From assembly GCA_937930305.1 (NCBI GenBank), contig CALGLE010000007.1, positions 1 to 64,000 of the forward strand: DNA of 64,000 bases. Reading direction: 5' to 3'. The notes beneath the pieces were generated by a model. The model ran no database searches. It was given only the letters and a program-made list of their open reading frames with translations, and was not told the DNA's origin. Below, in pieces: positions 37,913-47,117 of this stretch. Each line of letters starts with the position of its first letter. Within the stretch, counting starts at the first letter, position 1. Made by a program: the position numbers and the translations under genes. The DNA is from an uncultured Granulosicoccaceae bacterium. Lineage in GTDB: Bacteria; Pseudomonadota; Gammaproteobacteria; Granulosicoccales; Granulosicoccaceae.

Positions 37913-39763
37913 TTAGCGTTGACGCTTGGGGGTAAACAGTTCCACCAACTGCGTGGTCATGGCATCCGCCAACTGTGCTACGTCGTGAATCGTGGCGGAC
38001 TCTTTGTAGTACTGCGTGACATCATGGCCGATGCCAATGGCAACCAACTCAATGTCATCGCTGTTTTCAGTTTCGTGAATCACATAGCGCAGGTGCTTTT
38101 CAAGAAATCGACCCGGGTTCGTTGATAAGGTGCTGTCATCAATGGGCGCACCATCGGATATCATCATTAAGATTTTTCGACTCTCGCTGCGAACTGCAAG
38201 GCGATTTCGTGCCCACAGCAACGCTTCCCCATCAATATTTTCTTTCAGCAATCCTTTGCGCATCATCAACCCTAAATTGGTGCGCGCCTGACGCCAAGGG
38301 GTATCCGCGCTTTTATAAACAATATGGCGCAAATCATTTAATCGCCCAGGGTTGACGGGATAGCCTTTCTCCACCCATGATTCTCGTGCTTTCCCGCCTT
38401 TCCAAGCGCGTGTTGTAAAGCCCAACACTTCCACTTTCACTCCACAACGCTCTAAGGTGGACGACAAAACATCCGCACACACAGCAGCCACACGAATGGA
38501 GCGGCCATGCATGGACCCAGAATTATCAAGCAGCAGAGTGACCACGGTGTCGCGAAATTCGATGTCTTTTTCCTGTTTAAAGGTGAGTGGCATCAACGGA
38601 TCGGTTAGCAGCCGAGTTAAGCGTGCGCAGTCTAACTGCCCTTCATCCAAATCAAATTCCCAGCTGCGATTTTGTTGCGCCATTAACACGCGCTGTAAGC
38701 GGTTAGCAAATCGCCCAACCGACTTTTGTAAATCCCCGATGTGTTGATCCAGCGTTTTACGCAATCGCAGCAACTCATCGTCATCGCAAATATCTTTCGG
38801 TCGAATCACTTCATCAAATTCGGTTGTAAACACGTGATAGTCGTTGGGTTGGCGCAACTGATTGGCTGTGCTCGGACGCCACTGGCCACCCGGAGACAAT
38901 GAAGTGTCATCTTCAACATCACCATCGGGCTCTAAGGCATCGCTGCCACCATCGGATAAGGAGTCGTCTTCGGAGGCTTCCATGCCACCATCATCTTGCA
39001 TCGGGGCCTCACTGTCTTGGTCACCACCGCCTTGATTTTCATCCGCATCAGATGCCTCCCCGTCTTCTTGATCAGTGTCGCTGTTTTCATTGGCATCCGG
39101 CGCATCCCCCATGTCAGCTTCTATGTCGAGATGCTGCAATAACTCACGAAACGCATGGGCAAACGCTTGCTGGTCTGCCAATTCAAATTCGCGATCCGAC
39201 AAGGCAGGTGCCACTTCAGTTTCTAACCAATCCCGCCAGTCAGTCAGTGCTTCTTGGCAGGACGCGGGTAATTCACCGCCCAACTGCTCACGCAAATACA
39301 ACGACAAGGCATGCTCCACACCCAACTTATCCTGGGTTAATTGCGCGGCAGCCTTGGAGTTTTTCATAGCATCGTTTAACAAGCGATAGCGTTGATCCAA
39401 TACCGCATTTAGATTGGATGCAATACCATGAAATTCACGCGCACCCAACAATTCAACACGCGCTTGCTCAGCCATCGAGAAACACAAACTGGAGGTAGAG
39501 TTGGTGTAGCTGTACTGAGAATGCAGCTTAGGATCATGATGCTGTTTGTGCAGTGCAATCGCATCACTGCGCCCACGCAATCTATCCTTTTCCTGTGGAC
39601 TGGCATCAGGCGGGATATCGGGCAACGCCTGCGACGCCACATCCACATCCGTGGCTTCACCGTCAAATTTTAAACTAACAGATGCATCTTTTGAAATGGC
39701 ACGAGCGCAAGCCCCGGTGGATTGCCGGAAGTCCGAAGTTTCTTTAACGTCCGACTGACTCAT
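37913..39763 (-). CDS. CobT-like VWA protein, canonical form (pair 2)
   Basis: A 616-residue CobT-family protein. It has the typical layout: an N-terminal helical region, a very acidic low-complexity middle (about residues 215-290, rich in Asp, Glu, Gly and Ser) and a C-terminal VWA domain. The MIDAS residues are intact ([25 protein letters not shown]). The ending [12 protein letters not shown] followed by a MTTQLVELF helix is what canonical CobT shows. Shared phrases with pair 1 are [23 protein letters not shown] and [14 protein letters not shown]. Without CobN in the window, cobaltochelatase function stays unproven. It sits between cobS-like and PfkB-kinase genes. Confidence 0.87.
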   Translation of the reverse strand: MSQSDVKETSDFRQSTGACARAISKDASVSLKFDGEATDVDVASQALPDIPPDASPQEKDRLRGRSDAIALHKQHHDPKLHSQYSYTNSTSSLCFSMAEQARVELLGAREFHGIASNLNAVLDQRYRLLNDAMKNSKAAAQLTQDKLGVEHALSLYLREQLGGELPASCQEALTDWRDWLETEVAPALSDREFELADQQAFAHAFRELLQHLDIEADMGDAPDANENSDTDQEDGEASDADENQGGGDQDSEAPMQDDGGMEASEDDSLSDGGSDALEPDGDVEDDTSLSPGGQWRPSTANQLRQPNDYHVFTTEFDEVIRPKDICDDDELLRLRKTLDQHIGDLQKSVGRFANRLQRVLMAQQNRSWEFDLDEGQLDCARLTRLLTDPLMPLTFKQEKDIEFRDTVVTLLLDNSGSMHGRSIRVAAVCADVLSSTLERCGVKVEVLGFTTRAWKGGKARESWVEKGYPVNPGRLNDLRHIVYKSADTPWRQARTNLGLMMRKGLLKENIDGEALLWARNRLAVRSESRKILMMISDGAPIDDSTLSTNPGRFLEKHLRYVIHETENSDDIELVAIGIGHDVTQYYKESATIHDVAQLADAMTTQLVELFTPKRQR

Positions 39764-39805
39764 AGTGACCGCTTAACGCTGTTCATTCGAAAGATTAAAC
39801 GACAG

Positions 39806-40789
39806 TTAGTCGGTTTGCTCGGCTAAATCGACGGCAAATACGCGTTGGTACAACTCATTCAAAATGGCCCGCTCTGATGGGTCAGATTTATTCATGAACA
39901 CCAATTCAAACGACAGGGCGGGGTCTTTAAAGAAGGTTAAATTTTGCGTCCAGGTGATGACCGTACGAGGGCTCATCACTGTGGATAAATCCCCATTTTG
40001 AAATGCGGATCGTGTCAAGTTGGCTAGCGTTACCATGCACGTAACCAATTCACGACCTTCTGGGTTTTGTAGGTGTGGCGCTTTGCCTAACACAACCTCG
40101 ACTTCCAATTCCGCCGGCATGTAGTTCAACACCGTGGTAATCGACCAACGATCCATCTGAGCTTGGTTGATTTGTTGAGTACCGTGATACAAGCCCGTGG
40201 TATCTCCCAAACCTACCGTGTTTGCGGTGGCGAAAAATCGGAACGCGGGATGCGGTCGAAGCACCCGGCTTTGATCTAACAACGTCAGTTGGCCGGTGGA
40301 CTCTAAGACCCGTTGAATAACAAACATCACATCCGGACGCCCAGCATCGTATTCATCAAACACCAAGGCCACGTTGCGTTGATAACACCAAGGCAATATG
40401 CCATCCACAAAAGTTGTGACCTGTTTACCCTCTTCTAAAACGATGGCGTCTTTACCAATTAAATCAATTCGGCTGACATGACTGTCTAAGTTGATACGCA
40501 CGCAAGGCCAATTCAAACGCGCCGCTACTTGCTCGATGTGTGTGGATTTTCCGGTGCCATGAAAGCCGGTTACCAACACACGCCAGTCATTAGCAAAACC
40601 TGCCAAAATCGCCAGCGTCGTGCGCTTATCGAAAATGTATTCGGGGTCGATGTCGGGCACACGCTCGGTGGGCGTCGAATACGCAGGCACTTGTATATCG
40701 ACATCCAGGCCAAACACATCCGCCACCGACACGGTGGTGTCGGGCATGAGTTCATCGGTACCTGGGTCGGGCTGGGAAGATTGCAGCAT
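39806..40789 (-). CDS. CobS-like AAA+ ATPase (pair 2)
   Basis: A 327-residue AAA+ ATPase. Walker A is [10 protein letters not shown] near residue 72 and Walker [17 protein letters not shown] near residue 138, with the CobS opening [17 protein letters not shown]. Much of the central ATPase core matches pair 1 residue for residue (for example [16 protein letters not shown]), so the pairs share recent or conserved ancestry. It is 42 bases upstream of cobT pair 2 and 26 bases downstream of the quinone oxidoreductase gene, all on the minus strand. Confidence 0.88.
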   Translation of the reverse strand: MLQSSQPDPGTDELMPDTTVSVADVFGLDVDIQVPAYSTPTERVPDIDPEYIFDKRTTLAILAGFANDWRVLVTGFHGTGKSTHIEQVAARLNWPCVRINLDSHVSRIDLIGKDAIVLEEGKQVTTFVDGILPWCYQRNVALVFDEYDAGRPDVMFVIQRVLESTGQLTLLDQSRVLRPHPAFRFFATANTVGLGDTTGLYHGTQQINQAQMDRWSITTVLNYMPAELEVEVVLGKAPHLQNPEGRELVTCMVTLANLTRSAFQNGDLSTVMSPRTVITWTQNLTFFKDPALSFELVFMNKSDPSERAILNELYQRVFAVDLAEQTD

Positions 40790-40815
40790 CGTTCAAGACT
40801 CAAATTCAATTCATT

Positions 40816-41790
40816 TCAAGGCAATAACACCGTACTGCCTATGGTTTTACGCGATTCCAAGGCATCGTGCGCTTGGGCGACATCAGATAACGCAAAGCGC
40901 TGATTCACTGACACCTCCAGTGTACCGCTCTGAATGAGTTCGAACAGCTCGGAAGAGGCCTGTTCCAACCATTCACGGGAGGCCGTAAAATGAAACAAGA
41001 TTGGCCGAGTGAGACGCAAGGATTTAACCGCCAGATCGGCAATTTTGAATTCTGTTGCCGCTCCTGAGGACTGGCCAAAGCACACCAAAGTACCAAACGT
41101 CTTCAAACAGGCCAAAGATTTGGCCATGGTGGCAGCCCCCACGCTGTCGTATACCGCATCCACACCTTCGTTCTGCGTCAGCTCTTTTACGCGAACTTCA
41201 AAATCCTGCGACAGATAGTCTATGACCTCGCTGTAGCCATGCTTGCGAGCCACTTCACATTTCTCTGCCCCACCGGCGGTTCCAATTACGCGCACACCAC
41301 GCGATTTAAGCCATTGCCCTGCCAACGACCCCACCCCACCGGCCGCGGCATGAAACAGCACCGTATCACCGGGCTTTGCGATATAACTGTCATTGATCAA
41401 ATAGCTCACCGTCAGCCCTTTCAGCATGACGGCGGCTGCGATTTCGTCACTCACGCCATCGGGTAGGCGCACCACGTGGGCGGCATCGAGAATGCGTTCT
41501 TCGGCATAGGCCCCGTTAGGCACGGTGTACGCCACACGATCCCCAACCGCCACATGCGAGACCGAATCGCCTACAGCAACCACCCGTCCGGCAGCTTCCG
41601 AACCCAAAACTAAATTCTGATCAACCGGCCATGGGTACAGACCACTTCGAAAATACACATCGATGAAATTCACGCCAATGGCTGTGTGTTCAACGCGCAC
41701 TTCGTTAGCACCGGGATTCGGTGTTGGCGCGTCGATCGCGATCAGTTGCTCACTGCCACCAGCTTGCGCTGCAACGATTTGCAAGGCCAC
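40816..41790 (-). CDS. NADPH:quinone oxidoreductase (zeta-crystallin type)
   Basis: A 324-residue zinc-free medium-chain dehydrogenase. The N-terminal GroES-like region carries GVNFIDVYFRSGLYPWP, the nucleotide-binding motif is AAAGGVGSLAGQWLKSRG near residue 150, and the family QSSGAATEF loop follows. It reduces quinones by one electron with NADPH. The start is GTG at 41790, sharing one base with the stop of the carboxymuconolactone decarboxylase-like gene upstream (GTG/TAG overlap). Confidence 0.92.
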   Translation of the reverse strand: MALQIVAAQAGGSEQLIAIDAPTPNPGANEVRVEHTAIGVNFIDVYFRSGLYPWPVDQNLVLGSEAAGRVVAVGDSVSHVAVGDRVAYTVPNGAYAEERILDAAHVVRLPDGVSDEIAAAVMLKGLTVSYLINDSYIAKPGDTVLFHAAAGGVGSLAGQWLKSRGVRVIGTAGGAEKCEVARKHGYSEVIDYLSQDFEVRVKELTQNEGVDAVYDSVGAATMAKSLACLKTFGTLVCFGQSSGAATEFKIADLAVKSLRLTRPILFHFTASREWLEQASSELFELIQSGTLEVSVNQRFALSDVAQAHDALESRKTIGSTVLLP

Positions 41791-42197
41791 TAGCTTGCGT
41801 CCTGATCAAAGGCTGCATCCACCGGCACCTGCAGGCCATTTAATAGATGATTCGTTCGCCCCGCTAACGATACGACGCGAAGCAAGTCCGCGTGTTCCTC
41901 CGCACTCATCCCTTTTGCACGAGCCGCTGCCGTATGAGAGTGAATGCAGTAGCTGCAGGAATTTGCAATCGAAACAGCGATGTAGATCATCTCTTTGGTT
42001 TTCGCATCCAGTGCAGATTCGGTTGCCATAACCACTTTCACACCTTGCCAAACCTCTTCCAGTAAGTCGGGGGTTGCCGCAAGATAAAGCCACAGATTAT
42101 TCAGTGTGTCCACTTTACGTGTGGCCCGAATGTCATCAAACACCGCTTTCACACGGGGATCTTTTTCCAAATTCTCGGGTGGGGACACAGTGGACAT
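41790..42197 (-). CDS. carboxymuconolactone decarboxylase / AhpD-like protein
   Basis: A 135-residue all-alpha protein. It carries the AhpD-type redox motif CSYCIHSH (CxxCxxxH) in AVSIANSCSYCIHSHTAAARAKGMS, so a peroxidase or disulfide role is more likely than decarboxylation. I start at ATG 42197, which has AGGAGT seven bases upstream; the longer frame to 42260 has no such site. It is coupled to a quinone oxidoreductase gene, a combination that fits oxidative-stress defence. Confidence 0.88.
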   Translation of the reverse strand: MSTVSPPENLEKDPRVKAVFDDIRATRKVDTLNNLWLYLAATPDLLEEVWQGVKVVMATESALDAKTKEMIYIAVSIANSCSYCIHSHTAAARAKGMSAEEHADLLRVVSLAGRTNHLLNGLQVPVDAAFDQDAS

Positions 42198-42272
42198 CAG
42201 CAACACTCCTTGAGAAACGGTTGCCAACATTCTATGGCAATCTTCACTCAAATAGCCCATCCATTAGCCCAA

Positions 42273-42308
42273 CACGAAAACGGCCAGCATAAGCTGGCCG
42301 TTTTCGTG
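42273..42308 (-). terminator. 16-bp perfect hairpin terminator after fusA2
   Basis: CACGAAAACGGCCAGC (42273-42288) is perfectly complementary to 42293-42308 with loop ATAA. The arms themselves carry AAAA/TTTT next to the GC core, so either strand yields a GC stem followed by U residues. It lies 45 bases beyond the fusA2 stop in the direction of transcription. Confidence 0.85.
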
Positions 42309-42352
42309 CTGTCATGCGCACTCATCATTTGAGGAGCATTGAACGTTACGAG

Positions 42353-44434
42353 CTAGCTCGCTTTACGATCTTGCGCTTCTTTAATGACGATCTCAGCTAC
42401 ATTTTTCGGGCACGGCAAGTAGTGAGAGAATTCCATCGAGAATTGACCACGACCTGACGTCATTGTGCGTAGGTCACCAATGTAACCAAACATCTCCGAC
42501 AGAGGCACATCGGCTTTTATTCGCACACCGGTTGCACCTGCTTCCTGAGTCTTGATCATGCCGCGTCGACGGTTCAAGTCACCAATAACATCACCCACGT
42601 GATCCTCTGGAGTGAATACATCGACCTTCATGATCGGCTCAATTAATTGAGGGCCCGCTTTCGGGATCGACTGACGATAACCGGCCTTAGCAGCAATTTC
42701 GAACGCAAGCGCCGAAGAATCTACCGCGTGGAACGCACCGTCAAGTAACGTCACTTTGAAGTCAAGCAATGGGTAGCCGGCGAGTACGCCCTCATCCATG
42801 CTGAACTTAAAGCCTTTCTCAACCGCAGGCCAATATTCACGCGGCACGTTACCACCGGTAACTTTCGATTCAAATTCAAAACCTGAACCTGGATCCAATG
42901 GCTCAATGGTGTAATCGATGCGACCAAATTGACCCGAACCACCCGATTGCTTCTTATGGGTGTAGCTGTCTTCAATTTGTTGTGTAATGGTTTCACGGTA
43001 AGCCACTTGCGGCTTGCCCACTTCAACCTCAACACCGTGGGTACGCTTCAAGATGTCGATTTTGATGTCTAGGTGCAATTCACCCATGCCCATCAGAATA
43101 GTTTCGTTGCTCTCTTCATCGGTTTCAACTCGGAAAGACGGATCTTCCGCAATCATCTTACCCAGTGCCACACCCAACTTCTCGGTGCCCGCTTTATCTT
43201 TAGGTGCGATAGCAATCGAGATAACCGGATCAGGAAACACCATCGGTTCTAAGGTGGCTGGTTTTTTTGGATCAGCCAAGGTGTGGCCGGTTTGCACGTT
43301 CTTCATACCCAACACCGCAACGATGTCACCGGCTTGCGCTCTGTCAAGCTCAATTCGATCATCCGCGTGCATTTCCACGATTCGACCAATGCGTTCGGTC
43401 TTGCCTGTGTAAGTGTTCAACACCGTATCGCCCTTATTCATCACCCCCGAATAGATCCGAATGAAGGTGAGTGCACCGTAGCGATCGTCCATTATTTTGA
43501 ATGCCAGCGCCCGTAACGGAAGCTCGGCGTCAACTTTTGCAAAGTTGCCCGACTCGTTACCTTCCAAGTCCATCTCAGGCTGTTCCTTAACTTCAGTGGG
43601 ATCAGGCAAGAATGCAACAACAGCGTCCATAACCAACTGAACGCCCTTGTTTTTGAAGGCTGAACCGCAATAAGTTGGGAAGAAGTCCAGTGCAATGGTG
43701 CCTTTGCGAATGCACGCTTTCAGCGTTTCAATGCTGGGCTGTTCGCCTTCGAAATAGGCTTCCATGGCCGCGTCATCTTGCTCCAATGCCGTTTCAACCA
43801 ATTCTTCGCGCCACTGAGCCACTTCATCAACCAAATCAGCTGGAATGTCTTCGATGGTGAAGTTTTCCGCTTTCCCGGTGTCATCCCAGATGTACGCTTT
43901 CTCAGTGAGCAGATCGACCACACCAACGAAATCGTCTTCACGACCGATGGGCACAGTCATCACCACTGGGCGCGCGCCCAGGACTTTTTTGATTTGCTCA
44001 ACCACGCGGAAAAAGTCCGCGCCGATACGGTCTAACTTATTCACGAAAATGATGCGTGATACTTCTGATTCGTTGGCGTAGCGCCAGTTGGTTTCTGACT
44101 GAGGTTCAACACCACCGGAGCCACAGAAAACCCCAACGCCGCCGTCGAGTACTTTCAGCGAGCGATACACTTCGATAGTGAAATCGACGTGTCCGGGTGT
44201 GTCGATGATGTTTAGGCGATGGCCGTCCCACTCACAGCTGGTAGCAGCAGACTGGATCGTGATGCCACGCTCTTGTTCCTGCTCCATGAAGTCAGTGGTG
44301 GCTTCGCCGTCATGCACTTCGCCGGTTTTATGGATCTTACCGGTGAGTTTCAAAATGCGTTCTGTAGTGGTGGTCTTGCCCGCGTCAACGTGGGCGAAGA
44401 TACCGATGTTGCGGTACTTGGAGAGGTCGGTCAT
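42353..44434 (-). CDS. fusA2: elongation factor G, second type (FusA2)
   Basis: A 693-residue translational GTPase. G1 is [14 protein letters not shown]2 contains [11 protein letters not shown]3 is DTPGHVDF and G4 NKLDRIGAD. All five EF-G domains are present, ending in the domain V region. The N-terminus [20 protein letters not shown] fits the stand-alone EF-G type found beside the str-operon copy in several gammaproteobacteria. No rpsL, rpsG or tuf is adjacent, which supports that reading. ATG 44434 is chosen; the frame to 44479 adds an unrelated hydrophobic leader. Confidence 0.93.
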   Translation of the reverse strand: MTDLSKYRNIGIFAHVDAGKTTTTERILKLTGKIHKTGEVHDGEATTDFMEQEQERGITIQSAATSCEWDGHRLNIIDTPGHVDFTIEVYRSLKVLDGGVGVFCGSGGVEPQSETNWRYANESEVSRIIFVNKLDRIGADFFRVVEQIKKVLGARPVVMTVPIGREDDFVGVVDLLTEKAYIWDDTGKAENFTIEDIPADLVDEVAQWREELVETALEQDDAAMEAYFEGEQPSIETLKACIRKGTIALDFFPTYCGSAFKNKGVQLVMDAVVAFLPDPTEVKEQPEMDLEGNESGNFAKVDAELPLRALAFKIMDDRYGALTFIRIYSGVMNKGDTVLNTYTGKTERIGRIVEMHADDRIELDRAQAGDIVAVLGMKNVQTGHTLADPKKPATLEPMVFPDPVISIAIAPKDKAGTEKLGVALGKMIAEDPSFRVETDEESNETILMGMGELHLDIKIDILKRTHGVEVEVGKPQVAYRETITQQIEDSYTHKKQSGGSGQFGRIDYTIEPLDPGSGFEFESKVTGGNVPREYWPAVEKGFKFSMDEGVLAGYPLLDFKVTLLDGAFHAVDSSALAFEIAAKAGYRQSIPKAGPQLIEPIMKVDVFTPEDHVGDVIGDLNRRRGMIKTQEAGATGVRIKADVPLSEMFGYIGDLRTMTSGRGQFSMEFSHYLPCPKNVAEIVIKEAQDRKAS

Positions 44435-44617
44435 GTTGGTAGCCACGAATAAAAGAAAAAACGCCCGGCGGATACCCACCAGGCGGCCTGTGTTCGGGTT
44501 GGCGGCTAACGGCGATAATTTCGCCTAAGCTGCCGGTGGACTGAAGATTTTAGTTCGGCCCGGTGTAAACCGCTAATTGTAACTAATAATGACTGAAACA
44601 AGGCACGTGCCAAGCAC

Positions 44618-45163
44618 ATGAATAATGAATCGGACCACGAATTTGACCAAGAAGATCCGCCCGGGTCTTCCATGGCCGTGTGGATGACGATTGGATTCTG
44701 GGCTCTGATGCTGGGGTTTGGCTATTTAGGGGCTCAACACTACCTAAAACAGCAACGAGCAGCAGACCCACCCCGCATTTTAGCCACAGAAGCCGGAGCT
44801 GGGCCAGCGGTGATACTCAACGGTACGCGCCGAGGCCACTATCGAGTACGCGGCTTCATCAATGGCCACCCCGTCGATTTTCTCGTGGACACAGGCGCTA
44901 CGGAAGTCAGCATTCCAGCAGGCTTAGCCAGAGAAATTGGTCTTGTGCGCGGGGCACCTGGGATGGCTCACACGGCCAATGGGCTTGCCACTATTTATGA
45001 CACCCAAATTGGCTCCCTGAGCATCGGCCCATTGCAACGCACTAATGTTCCCGCCCACATCAGCCCAGGCCTCGGAGAGGGTGAAGCGCTACTGGGCATG
45101 AGCTTTCTGCGCCACTATAATTTGGTGCAGCGCGAGAATCAGCTGCAAATCCAAACACCTTAG
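44618..45163 (+). CDS. membrane-anchored retropepsin-like aspartic protease (TIGR02281 type)
   Basis: A 181-residue protein with an acidic N-terminus, one membrane helix (about residues 20-43) and a periplasmic aspartic-protease domain. The active-site triplet is FLVDTGATEVSIP near residue 90, and the flap-side LLGMSFLRHYNL follows. These single-domain enzymes act as homodimers like retroviral proteases. The target is unknown. It is followed by the ATP-grasp operon after 171 bases, in the same direction. Confidence 0.87.
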   Translation: MNNESDHEFDQEDPPGSSMAVWMTIGFWALMLGFGYLGAQHYLKQQRAADPPRILATEAGAGPAVILNGTRRGHYRVRGFINGHPVDFLVDTGATEVSIPAGLAREIGLVRGAPGMAHTANGLATIYDTQIGSLSIGPLQRTNVPAHISPGLGEGEALLGMSFLRHYNLVQRENQLQIQTP

Positions 45164-45295
45164 GGAACCTTTTTCTGCCAAATTCACTCATATCGGCTAC
45201 AACTGATGGAAGGGTGAATCGTTGCCAACAAGCAAGGGTGAACCCCCACCGAAAGCCTTAAGCTCCGGTATCATTGAGGTTGGATTCACGCCATT

Positions 45296-45312
45296 CGCAC
45301 CATTTCGGTGCG
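45296..45312. promoter_or_regulatory. small palindrome upstream of the ATP-grasp operon
   Basis: CGCACC-ATTTC-GGTGCG is a perfect 6-bp inverted repeat ending 22 bases before the ATG at 45335. It has no U-tract. It may be an operator or an mRNA leader hairpin. Confidence 0.3.
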
Positions 45313-45334
45313 GCGGCACAGACACAAGACGCCG

Positions 45335-46192
45335 ATGCACATAACGGTCATATTGGTCATCACCTACATCGCCTGCTGTTTGCGGGTAGGTGCTGCACCC
45401 TGGAAATATTTTCAGCTCAATGCACGCTATTTTTCGCGTGAGAAGGGCATTTTCTCGAAAATGTCGATTGATCAACTCATCCCGGATCGCTGGCGCTTGT
45501 CGCAGTCGCTCGATGGTGAACATATTGAACCCACGTCATTTCCGGTTTTTCTAAAACCTGAGTGGGGACAAAACGGCAGCGGCATTGTTCGCGCCGACAC
45601 CGCCATCGAACTAAGCGAATTTAGAACTGCTCACGCGAAAGACAATCGCCGGTTTATGATTCAAGAAGCGGCCACCGGTGGGCGCGAATTCGAAATTTTT
45701 GGCATTAAAAGCGGCAACACAGGTCTTCAACACGACCTAGTCACTGTTACTGAATCAGTGAACGACAGTGAGCAATACCCAATCAACAGCATCCATAACA
45801 AACTGACCGAATATCAAGACATCACCCAACAATTCACGCCTGAGCAATTAGCGGAGCTATCCGGATTCATTCAACAGATTGGTGACTTTGCCATTACCCG
45901 TGTGAGTGCCAGGGCAGATACTAACGAAGCCCTATTGGCTGGGAATTTCAAAATCATTGAGATAAATTTATTCATCCCAATGCCCATCAATTTGTTAGAC
46001 ACGAGTTACAGTTGGCGTATGCGCCTACAGTTCATTGTTAAAGCCATGATGTTGTTAGCTCAAGCCACTCGCACGATGAAGCCTCAACAACGCCCGCCCG
46101 CGATCTTCACTCGCATGATGTTGTACGGACGTATCAAAGCCGCCGGGCAACGCGTCAGTCGACCCATAGGTACGCGGCGCACGCATCCGTGA
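45335..46192 (+). CDS. ATP-grasp family protein 1
   Basis: A 285-residue protein with a hydrophobic N-terminal segment (HITVILVITYIACCLRV) and then an ATP-grasp-like core. Supporting motifs are FPVFLKPEWGQNGSGIV (the lysine and glycine-rich loop), FMIQEAATGGREFEIFGI (the adenine-contact strand and following ligand), and the metal-binding strand FKIIEINLFIPMPINLLD. It would ligate a carboxylate to an amine or hydroxyl with ATP. I prefer ATG 45335 to GTG 45308. The stop overlaps the next ATP-grasp gene (GTGA). The substrate is unknown. Confidence 0.75.
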   Translation: MHITVILVITYIACCLRVGAAPWKYFQLNARYFSREKGIFSKMSIDQLIPDRWRLSQSLDGEHIEPTSFPVFLKPEWGQNGSGIVRADTAIELSEFRTAHAKDNRRFMIQEAATGGREFEIFGIKSGNTGLQHDLVTVTESVNDSEQYPINSIHNKLTEYQDITQQFTPEQLAELSGFIQQIGDFAITRVSARADTNEALLAGNFKIIEINLFIPMPINLLDTSYSWRMRLQFIVKAMMLLAQATRTMKPQQRPPAIFTRMMLYGRIKAAGQRVSRPIGTRRTHP

Positions 46193-47097
46193 GAAAACTG
46201 AAAAAACTGGTCTATGCATGGATTAGCAAAACCTTCATGGATGGCTGCAGTAACTACAACGGTTTAGCGGTGCGTAAAAGCAGTCGCTCCAAAGCTCAAG
46301 CGCGCGCGCACTTCGATGAATTTAATGTACCCCACGCCAAAGGTGACCTGTTCATCAACCCTTGGCGGGCACATAAATTTGCCAAACAACATGGGTTTCC
46401 ACTGTGCATTAAACCCAATGTAAGCGGGTATTCTCGAGGCAGCCACTTCCCTATTCGCAACTATCGTGAATTATGGAAAGCCGCTTTGATGGTTAAAGTG
46501 TGGTGGCCAGTCAGTGTGGTTGAGCAGTATTTATTAGGCGCAAATTATCGTGTGCTCGCCACGCCAAATGAAATCGTTTCGGTGATTCGTCGTTACCCCC
46601 CGTTTATTGATGGCAACGGTGAAAACAGCATTGGGGACTTAATTGATATCGAAAACGCGGTGCGTGAAGAGATGCAGTTAGGCCCCACCATTTTCCCTAT
46701 TAAAAAATCTCCAGCGGTCACAGATTACTTACAAAAACAGGGTTTAACGCTCGATAGTGTTCCCGCCAAAGATGAGCGCATTTATGTGTTTAATCGTGTA
46801 GCTCTAGCTCCTGGTGGCGTTGTAGAAACCATAGACCAAGCAACCATTCCTGACGTGAATAAAGCCCTTTTTCAGAGGGTAGTAAAAGATTTCAACGCCA
46901 ATTTGTTTGGTATTGATGTCATTTTTGAGGAAGGTATTGAAACGGACTACCGCGAACAAGGGTGTATTTTTCTGGAATTGAACTCGCGCCCCTACATTAA
47001 AATGCATTTGAAGCCGCGTTACAACAAAGCCGATGATTTGCAGCCATTTTTTGATCGAATGGACGCGATGCACATCGCGGACTCCGATATCTTTTAG
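46189..47097 (+). CDS. ATP-grasp family protein 2 (cyanophycin/glutathione synthetase-like)
   Basis: A 302-residue ATP-grasp enzyme distinct from its neighbour. Motifs are FPLCIKPNVSGYSRGSHFPI near residue 63, VVEQYLLGANYRVLATPNEIV near residue 108, and ANLFGIDVIFEEGI plus FLELNSRPYIKMHLKP at the metal site. The YRVLAT and NLFGIDVI phrases resemble the ATP-grasp part of CphA and bifunctional glutathione synthetases. It likely forms a peptide or amide bond. It overlaps gene 1 by 4 bases and is followed 20 bases later by a transporter gene. Confidence 0.82.
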   Translation: MRKLKKLVYAWISKTFMDGCSNYNGLAVRKSSRSKAQARAHFDEFNVPHAKGDLFINPWRAHKFAKQHGFPLCIKPNVSGYSRGSHFPIRNYRELWKAALMVKVWWPVSVVEQYLLGANYRVLATPNEIVSVIRRYPPFIDGNGENSIGDLIDIENAVREEMQLGPTIFPIKKSPAVTDYLQKQGLTLDSVPAKDERIYVFNRVALAPGGVVETIDQATIPDVNKALFQRVVKDFNANLFGIDVIFEEGIETDYREQGCIFLELNSRPYIKMHLKPRYNKADDLQPFFDRMDAMHIADSDIF

Positions 47098-47117
47098 ACC
47101 TTCGTTCTTAGCAACAC

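Noticed and set aside
38899..39369. 156-residue ORF antisense to cobT pair 2
   Set aside because: It is the shadow of the acidic low-complexity region and is made of His, Arg and Pro repeats; no start signal.
45197..45523. 108-residue minus-strand ORF before the ATP-grasp genes
   Set aside because: It overlaps the first ATP-grasp gene, has no ribosome site and no recognisable pattern.
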